DNA of 64,000 bases from Shewanella atlantica (GTDB lineage: Bacteria; Pseudomonadota; Gammaproteobacteria; Enterobacterales; Shewanellaceae). The position numbers and the translations under genes were made by a program. The notes under the pieces were generated by a model. The model worked only from the letters and a program-made list of their open reading frames with translations. It was not told the DNA's origin and searched no databases. Below are positions 17,698 to 26,597 of this stretch, in pieces. The stretch is taken from assembly GCF_003966265.1 (NCBI RefSeq), contig NZ_RXNV01000006.1, positions 186,001-250,000 on the forward strand. Reading direction: 5' to 3'. Numbering within the stretch: the first letter of the stretch is position 1; every line of letters starts with the position of its first letter.

Positions 17698-19863
17698 CTA
17701 ACAAGTCTCGAGCCGCGCATAGGCGACAACCAACCATTTACTGCCAACATCGAGAAAGTTAACTTGGACCCGGGCTTGAGGACCACTACCTTCGGTACTG
17801 GTAACCTTGCCCTCACCAAACTTAGGGTGCATCACACCTTGGCCAATCTTAAAGCCGGTATCATTAACAACCGTACTTCTAGAGAACGAGGTGGTAGCCC
17901 TTTGTGGTGCGGTCACTTGGGTCTTAAGGCGGATCTCCTCAACATGCTCAGTTGGGATCTCCTTGATAAAACGTGATGGTCTGGCAAAGTTTTCACGACC
18001 GTAAATGCGGCGGGTTTCGGCGTAGGTGATATAGAGCTTCTCCATCGCACGAGTCATGCCCACATAGCAAAGGCGTCGCTCTTCATCGAGTCTGTCGCCT
18101 TCATCCATGGCCATCTGGCTCGGGAATATTCCCTCCTCGACTCCGGACATAAATACCACAGGGAACTCCAGCCCTTTGGCCGAATGCAGTGTCATCAGCT
18201 GAACCGCATCGGTAAAGGCATCGGCCTGCCCTTCGCCCGCCTCTAGCGCGGCATGGGACAGGAAGGCATTGAGCTCGCCCATATCTTCACTGTCTTCGGG
18301 CATGATAAAGGTACGGGCGGCAGTCACGAGTTCGTCCAGGTTTTCGACACGCGATCGCGCCTTCTCACCCTTCTCCGCTTCGTACATCGCCTTTAGGCCA
18401 GACTCTCTGATCACATGATCTGTGGTGCGATGCAATGTCATCTCATCTGTGTCTTGCTGCATCTCAACGATGAGATCCATAAAGCCACGTACCGCATTGG
18501 CAGCACGGCCGCTCAATAGCTTCTCTTCGAGAGCGCGCAAACAGGTCTGCCACAGGGTTAACTCCTGCTGACGGGCGGTTGAACGCAGGATATCCAGCGT
18601 CCTGCCACCTATGCCACGTGTCGGTGTGTTAACCACACGCTCGAAGGCAGCATCATCGTCTTTGTTATTGATAAGCCTCAGGTAGCTCATCGCATCTTTA
18701 ATCTCCTGACGCTCGAAAAAGCGCAGACCACCATAGATCCGATAGGCTAAGCCTTTATGAAGCAGGGCCTCTTCGAGTACACGAGACTGAGCGTTGGAGC
18801 GATAGAGGATGGCGCAACTACTGAGATCGCCTCCCATATCATGCCAATCGTTAATTCTGCCGACAATAAAGCGCGCCTCATCCATCTCATTGAATGCACA
18901 ATACAGAGAGATCTGCTCACCATCTTTATCTTCGGTCCAGAGCTTCTTACCCAATCGCTCAGGATTGTTGGCAATGAGTTCGTTGGACGCTTTCAGGATA
19001 TGACCCGTCGAACGATAGTTTTGCTCCAGACGTATGGTTTCAGCCTTAGGGAAATCTTCGAGGAACTTATGTAAGTTCTCTACCTGGGCCCCACGCCAGC
19101 CATAGATAGACTGATCGTCATCACCGACTATCATCACGTTGGCGCCATCACCCGCAAGCACGCGGATCCAGGCATACTGGATGGCGTTGGTGTCCTGAAA
19201 CTCGTCGACGAGAATGTTCTTAAATCTGTCCTGATAGTGCTGTAACACATGGGGCTTATTGAGCCACAGCTCATGGGCGCGCAGTAAGATCTCGGCGAAA
19301 TCGACTAATCCGGCTCGATCGCAAGACTCCTGATAGACCTGATAGATCTGCAGCAAGTTTTGCTCGATAGGAAAACCACCCGCATCGATATGCTTAGGAC
19401 GTAATCCCTGATCTTTCTTACCATTGATATAGCCCTGAGCCTGACGAGGCGGATACTGCTTCTCATCAAGATGAAGGCTTTTAAGAATGCGTTTGATTAG
19501 CCTTAGTTGATCGTCTGAGTCGATGATCTGAAAGGTTTGAGGCAAGTTGGCATCTTGATAGTGGGTACGAAGCAGGCGATGAGCCAAGCCGTGGAAGGTA
19601 CCGATCCACATGCGCCCCATGTTACTGCCGCTGACTTTTTCCACACGTTCACGCATTTCGGCGGCCGCTTTATTGGTAAAAGTCACCGCTAAAATAGAAT
19701 ATGGACTCTGCTGTTCAACCTGCATAAGCCAGGCAATTCTGTGGGTTAGCACCCGAGTCTTGCCACTGCCGGCGCCCGCCAATACCAACATGCTGGATTG
19801 TGGTGCCCCTACAGCTTCACGCTGCTTGTCATTCAGGCCGTCTAGTAAAGAAGATACGTCCAT
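17698..19863 (-). CDS. uvrD: DNA helicase II UvrD
   Basis: All superfamily 1A helicase motifs are present: GAGSGKT (Walker A), VDEFQDTN (Walker B), GDDDQSIYGWRGA, EQNYRS, TLHSAKGLEFPVVF and VGMTRA. The 721-residue length is that of E. coli UvrD. The ATG at 19863 is chosen because GGAGG lies 5 bp upstream; an in-frame TTG four codons earlier overlaps that site. UvrD unwinds DNA 3' to 5' in excision and mismatch repair. I saw no good LexA box in the short upstream region. Confidence 0.97.
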   Translation of the reverse strand: MDVSSLLDGLNDKQREAVGAPQSSMLVLAGAGSGKTRVLTHRIAWLMQVEQQSPYSILAVTFTNKAAAEMRERVEKVSGSNMGRMWIGTFHGLAHRLLRTHYQDANLPQTFQIIDSDDQLRLIKRILKSLHLDEKQYPPRQAQGYINGKKDQGLRPKHIDAGGFPIEQNLLQIYQVYQESCDRAGLVDFAEILLRAHELWLNKPHVLQHYQDRFKNILVDEFQDTNAIQYAWIRVLAGDGANVMIVGDDDQSIYGWRGAQVENLHKFLEDFPKAETIRLEQNYRSTGHILKASNELIANNPERLGKKLWTEDKDGEQISLYCAFNEMDEARFIVGRINDWHDMGGDLSSCAILYRSNAQSRVLEEALLHKGLAYRIYGGLRFFERQEIKDAMSYLRLINNKDDDAAFERVVNTPTRGIGGRTLDILRSTARQQELTLWQTCLRALEEKLLSGRAANAVRGFMDLIVEMQQDTDEMTLHRTTDHVIRESGLKAMYEAEKGEKARSRVENLDELVTAARTFIMPEDSEDMGELNAFLSHAALEAGEGQADAFTDAVQLMTLHSAKGLEFPVVFMSGVEEGIFPSQMAMDEGDRLDEERRLCYVGMTRAMEKLYITYAETRRIYGRENFARPSRFIKEIPTEHVEEIRLKTQVTAPQRATTSFSRSTVVNDTGFKIGQGVMHPKFGEGKVTSTEGSGPQARVQVNFLDVGSKWLVVAYARLETC

Positions 19864-19932
19864 TCTTGCCTCCAAAAAATCGAGGAGGCAGTATAGCAGG
19901 TGCGGGGGATGAGATCCTAGATACCTAGAGAA

Positions 19933-20123
19933 GGACGCGGCCCTGCCGCTAAGCAGACGCCAACGGGCTGGCTAATCGACGCAGCTCTGTAAAAGCTAAG
20001 ACGACACGTGCTATTTGAAAGCAGAAGCGGGTCACTGATGTTTCAATTCAGGGCTAAGCCCGTCGAACAGGCATCGCCGTCCGCGTAGCGATAGGCCTAA
20101 GGCCGTCATCTTAGCTTTACCCG
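19933..20123. repeat. Dispersed intergenic element, copy A
   Basis: This stretch matches 58852-59036 in two blocks. The left block is GACGCG...CGCTAAG...GACGCCAAC...GGCTGG...CTAATCGA. The right block reads AGGGC(T/A)AAGCCCGTC, then AACAGGC(A/T)TCGCCGTCCGC, TAGCGATAG, CCTAAGG and TCATCTTAG. The middle differs. Internal complementarity (GGGCTAAGCCC, GCCTAAGGC, ACGGGCT with AGCCCGT) predicts a folded RNA or DNA. It lies between uvrD and the RidA gene. A short open frame crossing it is not credible. Confidence 0.8.
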
Positions 20124-20134
20124 AGCTTCTCCTA

Positions 20135-20488
20135 TTAAACCTTCTCTGCCGCCACCACAGAGATCTCAACCAGCAAGGCTTCTCTTGCCATCTTAGCCGC
20201 AACGCAGGCACGCGCTGGAGCATGACCTTCTGGTACCCAGGCATCCCACACCGCGTTCATCTCGGCAAAGTAAGACATATCTTTGACATAGATAGTCGCC
20301 GATAAGATGTGCTCTCTGTCGCTGCCGGCTTGTTCCAGTAAGACATCAACTTTGTCGAGCATAGTTTGAGTCTGCTCTGTAATACCTTGCTCGGCATCCT
20401 TACAAACCTGACCACATAAGTAGATGGTGCCGTTATGTTTAACGATACGGCTCATACGTGCGCCGGTTTCAATACGTTCTATAGTCAT
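20135..20488 (-). CDS. RidA family enamine/imine deaminase-like protein
   Basis: The 117-residue protein matches the YjgF/YER057c/UK114 fold. It has YLCGQV near residue 28, the ATIYVKDM segment and a C-terminal [25 protein letters not shown] stretch with the conserved Arg of the active site. RidA proteins hydrolyse reactive enamines and imines, such as 2-aminoacrylate from amino-acid enzymes. Subfamily cannot be decided from this window. The gene stands alone downstream of the dispersed repeat. Confidence 0.9.
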   Translation of the reverse strand: MTIERIETGARMSRIVKHNGTIYLCGQVCKDAEQGITEQTQTMLDKVDVLLEQAGSDREHILSATIYVKDMSYFAEMNAVWDAWVPEGHAPARACVAAKMAREALLVEISVVAAEKV

Positions 20489-20658
20489 GCTTGTCCCAAT
20501 TCATTTTTTGAGGGAAGTTCAATGGGAGGAATAGTAACGTCCGAAAGAGTTTTAAGCGAGTGACTTCGACTCATAGTCGAAGCAGTTTGAATCAGGCCAG
20601 TGAAGAAACGCCTTTGAATAAAGACGTTGCTCTGCATGCTATGCGCTGTCAGCTATAT

Positions 20659-21105
20659 TCAATGGGGTTGATAGAGCTTAATCCTATCAATAATCCTGTC
20701 TCTATCTTCCAGTGAAAAACACCTCAAATCACATGATATTTTTTTGTTTTCACCGCTTATGAAGCACATATCCCTCAATGGGAAACGAATAGAACCGGGC
20801 ATTTTAACTTTGGTGATCTGCTGCCAGCTCAACTCCCGCTGTTTACCCCTGGATTGGTACTTTACCCCAAGATGGTTCACCTCAAGTTCTTGTCGCCAGG
20901 GGCGATGACGCAAATTCAGATACACCAAAGAGATGAGTTCTGAGCACAAAACCCCAATAAAGCTCCAAACGGCCACTTTCATAACCGGAATATTTGCTGC
21001 CTCACCGCTGGCAAGCCTGGCTCCTAATGCTGCACTCAATGCAAGATAAAGATTCTGGCTTATCGAGTACCACCCATACTGAAAAGGTGTTTGGCTTATT
21101 TTCAT
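20659..21105 (-). CDS. Uncharacterised small membrane protein
   Basis: From the ATG at 21105 (GGAG 8 bp upstream) the product has 148 residues. Two hydrophobic helices (about residues 12-30 and 40-62) precede a soluble beta-rich tail with VNHLGVKYQSRGK and LSWQQITKV, resembling the PH-like tail of YcxB-type proteins. No catalytic motif is visible. It lies downstream of the two stomatin genes and may be cotranscribed with them through the 13-bp tandem repeat. Confidence 0.65.
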   Translation of the reverse strand: MKISQTPFQYGWYSISQNLYLALSAALGARLASGEAANIPVMKVAVWSFIGVLCSELISLVYLNLRHRPWRQELEVNHLGVKYQSRGKQRELSWQQITKVKMPGSIRFPLRDMCFISGENKKISCDLRCFSLEDRDRIIDRIKLYQPH

Positions 21106-21138
21106 CAAAGAACTCCATCTCGAGAGCAGGCTAGCTTT

Positions 21139-21190
21139 CCTTAAATACAATCCTTAAATACAATCCTTAAATACGATCTTTAAATACGAC
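21139..21190. repeat. 13-bp tandem repeat, four copies
   Basis: The unit CCTTAAATACAAT occurs twice exactly, then as CCTTAAATACGAT and CTTTAAATACGAC, with a partial fifth unit CCTTAAA. It lies between the stomatin gene and the small membrane protein gene, directly upstream of the latter's ribosome-binding site. Confidence 0.95.
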
Positions 21191-21227
21191 CCTTAAAAGA
21201 TTGGCCTGCTCTAACCTACACTCCTGC

Positions 21228-22163
21228 TCAGGACTTATTCTCTTCAAGACCTATGCTGTCCATCCAGTGATCGAAATCCATCATGTTCCCAGGCAGTACC
21301 ACTCTGCTGGCACCACAGCTCAAACCATCGAGTTGCTTAAGATATTGAGCACCCAGTTGCATACGAACCACATTCTTCCCACCGGGGGCGGCGATAACGG
21401 TAGCCATGAGTTCGATAGACTCGGCGGTGGCCTTGGCAATAGTTAAGATCTCTTCACCTTTACCTTCGGCTTCATTGATAAGCTTTTGCATCTCACCTTC
21501 CGAGAGGTTTATCATCTCGGCTTTAATACCTTCTGAGCGATTGATCTTACTCTGCTTATCACCTTCACTCTTGGCCAGCAGTGCACGGCGCTCACGTTCG
21601 GCGTTCACCTGCATCTCCATGGCATTTTTCACCGTTTCCGGCGGAGTGATATTTTTTATCTCATAACGATGCACGCGAATGCCCCACATGGCGCCAGCCT
21701 GATCGAGAACTTCGACCACCTTGGCACTGATCACGTCACGCTCTTCGAAGGTACGGTCGAGATCCAGAGTTCCGATAACAGAGCGGGTCGTAGTCTGAGC
21801 CAGCTGTATCGCGGCGTAGCGGTAGTCAGTCACGCCATAGCTGGCTTTCACCGGATCCACGACAGAGATATAGATAACACCATCGACTTCGACATTCACT
21901 TCATCGCTGGAGAAACACTCCTGTGGAGGAACATCGATAGTCTCCTCTTTAAGATCGTGAATGTAAGATACCTTATCAACAAAGGGCACTAAGGCATGAA
22001 AACCTGCATCTAATGTCGAATGATATTTACCAAGACGCTCTACGATATAAGCCGATTTAGTCGGTACTAAACGAATCGATTGAAACAGCTTAATAATAAA
22101 GATCGCAAAGATAAGCGCCCAAATTCCCAACACGATTAGATCTGTATTAATTCCTGCGATCAT
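21228..22163 (-). CDS. Stomatin/prohibitin (SPFH) family membrane protein, second copy
   Basis: The 311-residue protein has an N-terminal membrane helix (about 8-28), an SPFH/band-7 domain with VPTKSAYIVERLGKY and QLAQTTTRSVIGTLDLDRTFEERD, and an Ala/Glu-rich coiled coil from about 180 to 250. It resembles E. coli QmcA. SPFH proteins form large ring or cage assemblies that organise membrane domains. Its start overlaps the stop of the upstream paralogue by 4 bp, showing translational coupling. The two SPFH proteins may form a mixed complex like HflK-HflC, but this is inferred. Confidence 0.92.
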   Translation of the reverse strand: MIAGINTDLIVLGIWALIFAIFIIKLFQSIRLVPTKSAYIVERLGKYHSTLDAGFHALVPFVDKVSYIHDLKEETIDVPPQECFSSDEVNVEVDGVIYISVVDPVKASYGVTDYRYAAIQLAQTTTRSVIGTLDLDRTFEERDVISAKVVEVLDQAGAMWGIRVHRYEIKNITPPETVKNAMEMQVNAERERRALLAKSEGDKQSKINRSEGIKAEMINLSEGEMQKLINEAEGKGEEILTIAKATAESIELMATVIAAPGGKNVVRMQLGAQYLKQLDGLSCGASRVVLPGNMMDFDHWMDSIGLEENKS

Positions 22164-23107
22164 GAGCGACCTCCTTTCACATGATTTGAACTTGCTGAGC
22201 CGCTACTCACAGCATGAGTCACCTGCTCCATACCTTCGAAGAAACCTTCAAGCTTTGCCATCTCAGCAGGAACAACGGAAATTTCAGCTTCATTGAGTAT
22301 TTTGCCTACCTGACCGATAAACTGCTCCTTTAGCTGCATATTCATCGCTTCATTGCCACCATCAAGTGCCAGTGCGGTAGAAACAAGTTCCATCCCCTCG
22401 GCTTTCGCCTTGGCAATGATGCTGATCTCTTGCGCGGTACCTTTAGCCTCGTTGATGCGTTTTTGCTTCTGGCCCTCGGAGATATTGATCGCCTCTTGGC
22501 GTTCCCCCTCGGAAAGGTTAATCATCGCGGCTTTCTCTGCATTCGCTAAGGTGATCTCCGCACGCTTACTCCGCTCGGCTTCCATCTGCTTCTCGAGTGT
22601 GTGTATCACCTTACGAGATGGTGTGATGTTTTTTATCTCATAACGCAGTACCTTAATTCCCCATGGATCTGAGGCCTTATCGATCTCTCTTACTATTGAT
22701 TCATTGAGTGACTCCCGCTCTGAGAAGGTCTGACTCAGGGACAATTTACCGATCTCGGAGCGCATAGTCGTTTGCGCCAGATTCACCGCCGCGAGACGGT
22801 AATTTTCGATACCATAGCTCGCCAATTTGCCGTCCATCACCTTGAGATAGACTAAACCATCGACCTCGAGCTGAGTGTTATCTTTCGAGATACAACTCTG
22901 TGGCGGTACGTCTAATACCTGCTCACGGATCTCATGCTTATAGGCCACGCGATCGAAGAAGGGAATAAGAAAATGAAAACCGGGCTTAAGCACAGTCCGA
23001 AACTTACCTAAACGTTCGATCACATTGACCTCACGCATAGGCACGATTAACAACAGCTTATAGAGAATAAAAAAGACAAACAGGACAAAGATTGTAAATA
23101 CAAACAT
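22160..23107 (-). CDS. Stomatin/prohibitin (SPFH) family membrane protein, first copy
   Basis: The 315-residue protein has the same layout as its neighbour: a membrane helix at residues 2-20, a band-7 domain with VPMREVNVIERLGKF and NLAQTTMRSEIGKLSLSQTFSERE, then a coiled coil rich in INLSEGERQEA-type repeats. It is clearly homologous to the downstream gene and probably arose by duplication. An NfeD protein, the usual partner of bacterial stomatins, is encoded upstream on the same strand. Confidence 0.92.
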   Translation of the reverse strand: MFVFTIFVLFVFFILYKLLLIVPMREVNVIERLGKFRTVLKPGFHFLIPFFDRVAYKHEIREQVLDVPPQSCISKDNTQLEVDGLVYLKVMDGKLASYGIENYRLAAVNLAQTTMRSEIGKLSLSQTFSERESLNESIVREIDKASDPWGIKVLRYEIKNITPSRKVIHTLEKQMEAERSKRAEITLANAEKAAMINLSEGERQEAINISEGQKQKRINEAKGTAQEISIIAKAKAEGMELVSTALALDGGNEAMNMQLKEQFIGQVGKILNEAEISVVPAEMAKLEGFFEGMEQVTHAVSSGSASSNHVKGGRS

Positions 23108-23128
23108 AGATTCCTTCCTTAACTTAAA

Positions 23129-23160
23129 CTAACTGCACTTATAGCTAACTGCACTTATAG
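23129..23160. repeat. 16-bp tandem duplication
   Basis: CTAACTGCACTTATAG occurs twice in a row and is followed by a degenerate CTAACAGTGCAC. It lies in the 211-bp gap between the NfeD gene and the first stomatin gene, on the transcribed side of the operon. Confidence 0.9.
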
Positions 23161-23318
23161 CTAACAGTGCACTAAACTCTGAGCAAAAAAACAGGGCTCA
23201 TCAAGCTCATTGATTCAGACGACTCAAACTAAATGAATCAAACTAAACTAATCACCCCAAACGAATTAAGCCTGAGGGTTTTGATCTATTTCAATCAGGC
23301 AGAATGACTCATGCCTAA

Positions 23319-23774
23319 TTACTCAGGACAGGGTTCGACAACCAGAGCAATATTATCCCGGCAGATGATCCTTACGCGGGTACCTGCTGCAATTTCGCTA
23401 CCATCACCCAGTGCAGACCATTCGGTCCCCTGAAATTCGATGCGCCCCTGATGTTGCGCCGGACCGATAGTCTCTTTCACGATGGCCGTCTGATTATAGA
23501 TATCCAGTTCTTCATCGGTATTACCAACGTGAGAATCTCCACCGACCAGTTTTTGTGTCAGCTGCCTGAAACTTAACAACAAGACAATAGAAACGATAAA
23601 CCAGAGTGTGAGGCTTTGCACTATTCCTTCGACTAATCCGATAGCCAGTGCAGATGCGACAACCAGACAGGCACCACCGAGCAAGATGACTATTCCCCCG
23701 GGAATAATGATCTCCGCCAGCATCAATGCCAGTCCAATGCAGCCCCAGATAATGATGGGATTTGATAACTCCAT
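23319..23774 (-). CDS. NfeD-like membrane protein (YbbJ type)
   Basis: From the ATG at 23774 (AGGGGG 5 bp upstream) the protein has 151 residues. Three to four membrane helices are followed from about residue 85 by an OB-fold domain with GRIEFQGTEWSA and AGTRVRII, the hallmark of NfeD C-terminal domains. NfeD proteins are encoded next to stomatins and are thought to act with them in membrane quality control. Two SPFH genes follow on the same strand. Confidence 0.9.
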   Translation of the reverse strand: MELSNPIIIWGCIGLALMLAEIIIPGGIVILLGGACLVVASALAIGLVEGIVQSLTLWFIVSIVLLLSFRQLTQKLVGGDSHVGNTDEELDIYNQTAIVKETIGPAQHQGRIEFQGTEWSALGDGSEIAAGTRVRIICRDNIALVVEPCPE

Positions 23775-24220
23775 ATTTCCCCCTGAAATGTGAGTATCCG
23801 TCAAAACACTATATCAGTTGTTTCTGCCCCTCGCGACATAATATGTCAAAAATCGTTTCAATAACATTATAAAACCTATTTGAAGCAGATAGTTATTACA
23901 TTTATAGCAAACCAAAATTTTCAGTATCCTATCACCAAATGAATACCCAGCTCATTAAGCTTATCTCCCGCTCCATAACGAGAAAGCTGATTTAACACAC
24001 ATTTATGCCAATTTATCTCAAAACAGCAACAAACCCTTTGAACAATAGTGCCTTTATGAATATATTCTCCGCCCTATGAGATGGGTGCTCAGCGGTCATC
24101 TCAATTTAGCTTCGCCGTACCCTTGGCGATCGATATTTTCAACAATCAATAAAGCAACTCAGAGTGCAAAGATTGTCACAGATAGCGGCCCGATGGCTGC
24201 ATTAATAAAAAGGTAACGAG
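23775..24220. other. Intergenic region upstream of ompK
   Basis: This 446-bp divergent spacer shows no gene. It holds an imperfect hairpin, GAGATG...CATCTC near 24078, and must contain the promoters of the NfeD and OmpK genes. AAAAGG lies just before the ompK start. Confidence 0.5.
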
Positions 24221-24973
24221 ATGAACAAAAAATGGCTTTTACTCGCACTTCTCGCCGCACCACAGGCGATGGCCGATGATATGATTCACTGGTGGGATGC
24301 CAGCGTGACCGCGTTATACGGTGATAATTACGATCTGGCGCCTTCTGATAAACAAACCACTTTCACCTTCGAAACTGCCGGCGCATGGCAATATGGTGAT
24401 TGGTTTGCGTTTCAGGATCTGATCTATTTTAACGGTTCGAACGTCAGCAGTGACAGCACAACCTACGGCGAGATCTCGACTCGACTCAGTGCCGGTAAAA
24501 TTTTAGGCAAAGAGATCGGTTTTGGCCCTGTCACCGACCTGTCTCTGGCTATGACCTTCGAAGAGGGTGAAGGGCCGGTTAAGAGCTTCCTGTACGGTCT
24601 GGGCATGGATATTTCTATCCCTTACTTTAGCTACTTTCAGCTCAACACCTATCGACGTGATGCCATCAGCAGTGGCAACATCAGTGATGGTTGGCAGTTA
24701 ACTCCCGCCTTTAGAATGGACTTTCCTGTTGGCAATTCGAACATAGTATTCGATGGCTTCTTTGACTGGGTATTCTCCGCCGATAACCAAGGCTATGAAG
24801 AGAACTTTCACTTCAACCCTCAGCTGAAATATGATCTGGGTGCTGTCATCTTCGGTAGCCACAAGAAAAACAAATTTCTTGTCGGTGTCGAGTACGATTA
24901 CTGGAAGAACAAGTACGGTGTAAAAGGAGTCGATCAAAACACCTACTCGGTTATAGCTAAGTATCACTTCTAA
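24221..24973 (+). CDS. ompK: OmpK/Tsx-like nucleoside-specific outer-membrane channel
   Basis: The 250-residue protein has a signal peptide ending in AMADD and then alternating beta strands with aromatic girdles, finishing in the C-terminal Phe typical of outer-membrane barrels (IAKYHF). The starting MIHWWDASVTALYGDNY is the hallmark of OmpK (Vibrio phage receptor) and Tsx proteins, which pass nucleosides. The uridine phosphorylase gene lies next to it and converges, which fits a nucleoside uptake and use theme. Confidence 0.88.
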   Translation: MNKKWLLLALLAAPQAMADDMIHWWDASVTALYGDNYDLAPSDKQTTFTFETAGAWQYGDWFAFQDLIYFNGSNVSSDSTTYGEISTRLSAGKILGKEIGFGPVTDLSLAMTFEEGEGPVKSFLYGLGMDISIPYFSYFQLNTYRRDAISSGNISDGWQLTPAFRMDFPVGNSNIVFDGFFDWVFSADNQGYEENFHFNPQLKYDLGAVIFGSHKKNKFLVGVEYDYWKNKYGVKGVDQNTYSVIAKYHF

Positions 24974-25028
24974 TCGGCATTTTTGGATAATTAGCTTTAT
25001 CCATCAGTCCTGATTGAGATGTCAGATC

Positions 25029-25054
25029 AAAAAAGGCGCCCCAGGCGCCTTTTT
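25029..25054. terminator. Bidirectional terminator between ompK and udp
   Basis: GGCGCC at 25035-25040 and 25044-25049 form a stem flanked by six A on the left and a T run on the right, so it can stop transcription from both convergent genes. Confidence 0.9.
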
Positions 25055-25089
25055 ATTAACTTATATCGATCGATATTAAACCTGCCGAT

Positions 25090-25848
25090 TTAAGCCAGAA
25101 GTTTCTTCGCTGCTGCAACGACGATAGAAACTGCACTCACTTCAGTTTTCTTCATCGTAGCTTCATCAGGGATCTCTTGCTGTGTACGGTTTACAATCAC
25201 ACCGGCAACACATGCCGCACGCCAACCTTGCGAAGCACACATGGTAAATAGCGTCGAAGATTCCATCTCGTAGTTAAGAACCCCAAGGTCCTGCCACTCT
25301 TGCATCATCCCTCTGTACTGACGCGTTACACGACCAGAAACGGTATCGTAACGATCTTGACCAGGATAGAAAGTATCTGAAGAAGCTGTAATACCGATGT
25401 GTGGCTCCAGGCCTGCATCACGGGTTGCTTCAACCATAGCTGTAGTACATTCGAAGTTAGCAACGGCTGGGTACTCCATAGGAGCAAAGTGCAGACTTGC
25501 GCCATCGAGACGAACCGAAGCTTGAGTTACGATAACATCACCAACATTCACTTGAGGCTGGATAGCGCCGGTGGTACCGACACGCAGGAAGGTTGTCACA
25601 CCTAGCTGAGCTAACTCTTCAACTGCGATAGAGGTCGATGGTCCGCCAATACCGGTAGAACATATAACAACAGCTTTGCCGTCGATATAGGCAAGGTAAC
25701 TTGTATATTCACGATGGCTGGCCAGGAACGTAGCGCCTTCCATCAACTCAGCAATACGCTTAACACGCTCAGGATCACCAGGCACAATCGCCAAGTTCGC
25801 CCCATCCAACATTTTTTTGGTCAATCCCAAATGAAATACATCTGACAT
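25090..25848 (-). CDS. udp: Uridine phosphorylase
   Basis: The 252-residue enzyme starts at the ATG at 25848, 8 bp after AGGGG; an upstream in-frame start would include that site. Family residues include [13 protein letters not shown] near the N-terminus, [27 protein letters not shown] and the ligand segment [11 protein letters not shown]. Udp splits uridine to uracil and ribose-1-phosphate in pyrimidine salvage. It converges with ompK, the likely outer-membrane nucleoside channel. Confidence 0.95.
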   Translation of the reverse strand: MSDVFHLGLTKKMLDGANLAIVPGDPERVKRIAELMEGATFLASHREYTSYLAYIDGKAVVICSTGIGGPSTSIAVEELAQLGVTTFLRVGTTGAIQPQVNVGDVIVTQASVRLDGASLHFAPMEYPAVANFECTTAMVEATRDAGLEPHIGITASSDTFYPGQDRYDTVSGRVTRQYRGMMQEWQDLGVLNYEMESSTLFTMCASQGWRAACVAGVIVNRTQQEIPDEATMKKTEVSAVSIVVAAAKKLLA

Positions 25849-25921
25849 TATGAAAACCCCTTTCAATTTTGATAAAAAAATTCTTCTGTTTGCGACTTTA
25901 ACCTAGTATCGAAGCCAAAAA

Positions 25922-25937
25922 GGTTAGCAAGATCACA
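25922..25937 (-). promoter_or_regulatory. Weak CRP-like site upstream of udp
   Basis: On the minus strand TGTGA-TCTTGC-TAACC lies about 75-90 bp before the udp start. The left half is perfect, the right half matches TCACA at three of five positions. udp of E. coli is under CRP and CytR, which makes a site plausible. The rest of this 449-bp spacer holds a 19-bp duplication and no gene. Confidence 0.3.
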
Positions 25938-26131
25938 CTTTGTTGGGCGACAGGTAAATGTTTTGCTGTAATGCAGTTACTAAAACGATTCATCTGCATT
26001 AACAAACTGCATCGCTTAAGAAGTCCTTAATCACTCACAGATTTAGATCGAGACACATCTTGATTCAGTACCAGTATAGGCGGCTTTGAAAAATAAGGAG
26101 TTATACCTGACCTAATAACTTTTACATCCTC

Positions 26132-26169
26132 AGTTCTCAGGCACTTCCATAGTTCTCAGGCACTTTCAT
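26132..26169. repeat. 19-bp tandem duplication
   Basis: AGTTCTCAGGCACTTCCAT is followed directly by the same word with one change (TTTCAT). It lies in the spacer between udp and the ydcH-like gene. Confidence 0.9.
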
Positions 26170-26297
26170 TTAGTGCGTTACGCCAGACAAAGCAGATATT
26201 TATTATGAGTGTTCAATTGTTGACCTCTATCACATTTGGTCGGTAAAAATCGCGCTAATTTAGAGATAAACAAAATAAAACGGAGGAGATCACAACT

Positions 26298-26519
26298 ATG
26301 TTTCCGGAATACAGAGAGCTCATCACCAAACTAAAAAGCGAAGACGCACACTTCCTGAAGAAGTTTAATAAGCATAATGCGTTGGATGATGAAATTAAGG
26401 AGTTAGAGCAACATAGTTCCAGTGGCTTTACCAATGAGGTTCATGAGCTCAAGATAAAAAAGCTACATCTTAAGGAGGAGTTACACACGATTTTAAAGAA
26501 ATCACCACAACTTATTTAG
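26298..26519 (+). CDS. YdcH family small protein (DUF465)
   Basis: The 73-residue product matches the DUF465/YdcH pattern: MFPEYRELITKLK, HFLKKFNKHNALDDEI and a charged helical C-terminus, predicted to be a helical hairpin. The function is unknown throughout the family. The ribosome-binding site is GGAGGA-like (CGGAGGAG), and a strong terminator follows, so it is a single-gene transcript. Confidence 0.9.
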   Translation: MFPEYRELITKLKSEDAHFLKKFNKHNALDDEIKELEQHSSSGFTNEVHELKIKKLHLKEELHTILKKSPQLI

Positions 26520-26542
26520 CGTGCAGGAATAATACTAGATAT

Positions 26543-26570
26543 AAAAATGGGCAATTAAGCCCATTTTTTT
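26543..26570. terminator. Bidirectional terminator
   Basis: AAAAATGGGC and GCCCATTTTT form a stem with loop AATTAA and T and A runs on either side. It serves the ydcH-like gene and possibly the convergent gene at 26598. Confidence 0.9.
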
Positions 26571-26597
26571 ATCTGTTTAACGAGATAAAGTATCTAT

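Noticed and set aside
19864..19912. LexA box upstream of uvrD
   Set aside because: CTG-like words are present but no CTGT-N8-ACAG arrangement could be built.
20032..20244. Open frame across dispersed element A
   Set aside because: It lies on the repeat and overlaps the RidA gene; composition is Arg/Leu-rich without any family pattern.
21139..21190. CRISPR array
   Set aside because: Units are 13 bp and directly adjacent, with no unique spacers and no cas genes nearby.
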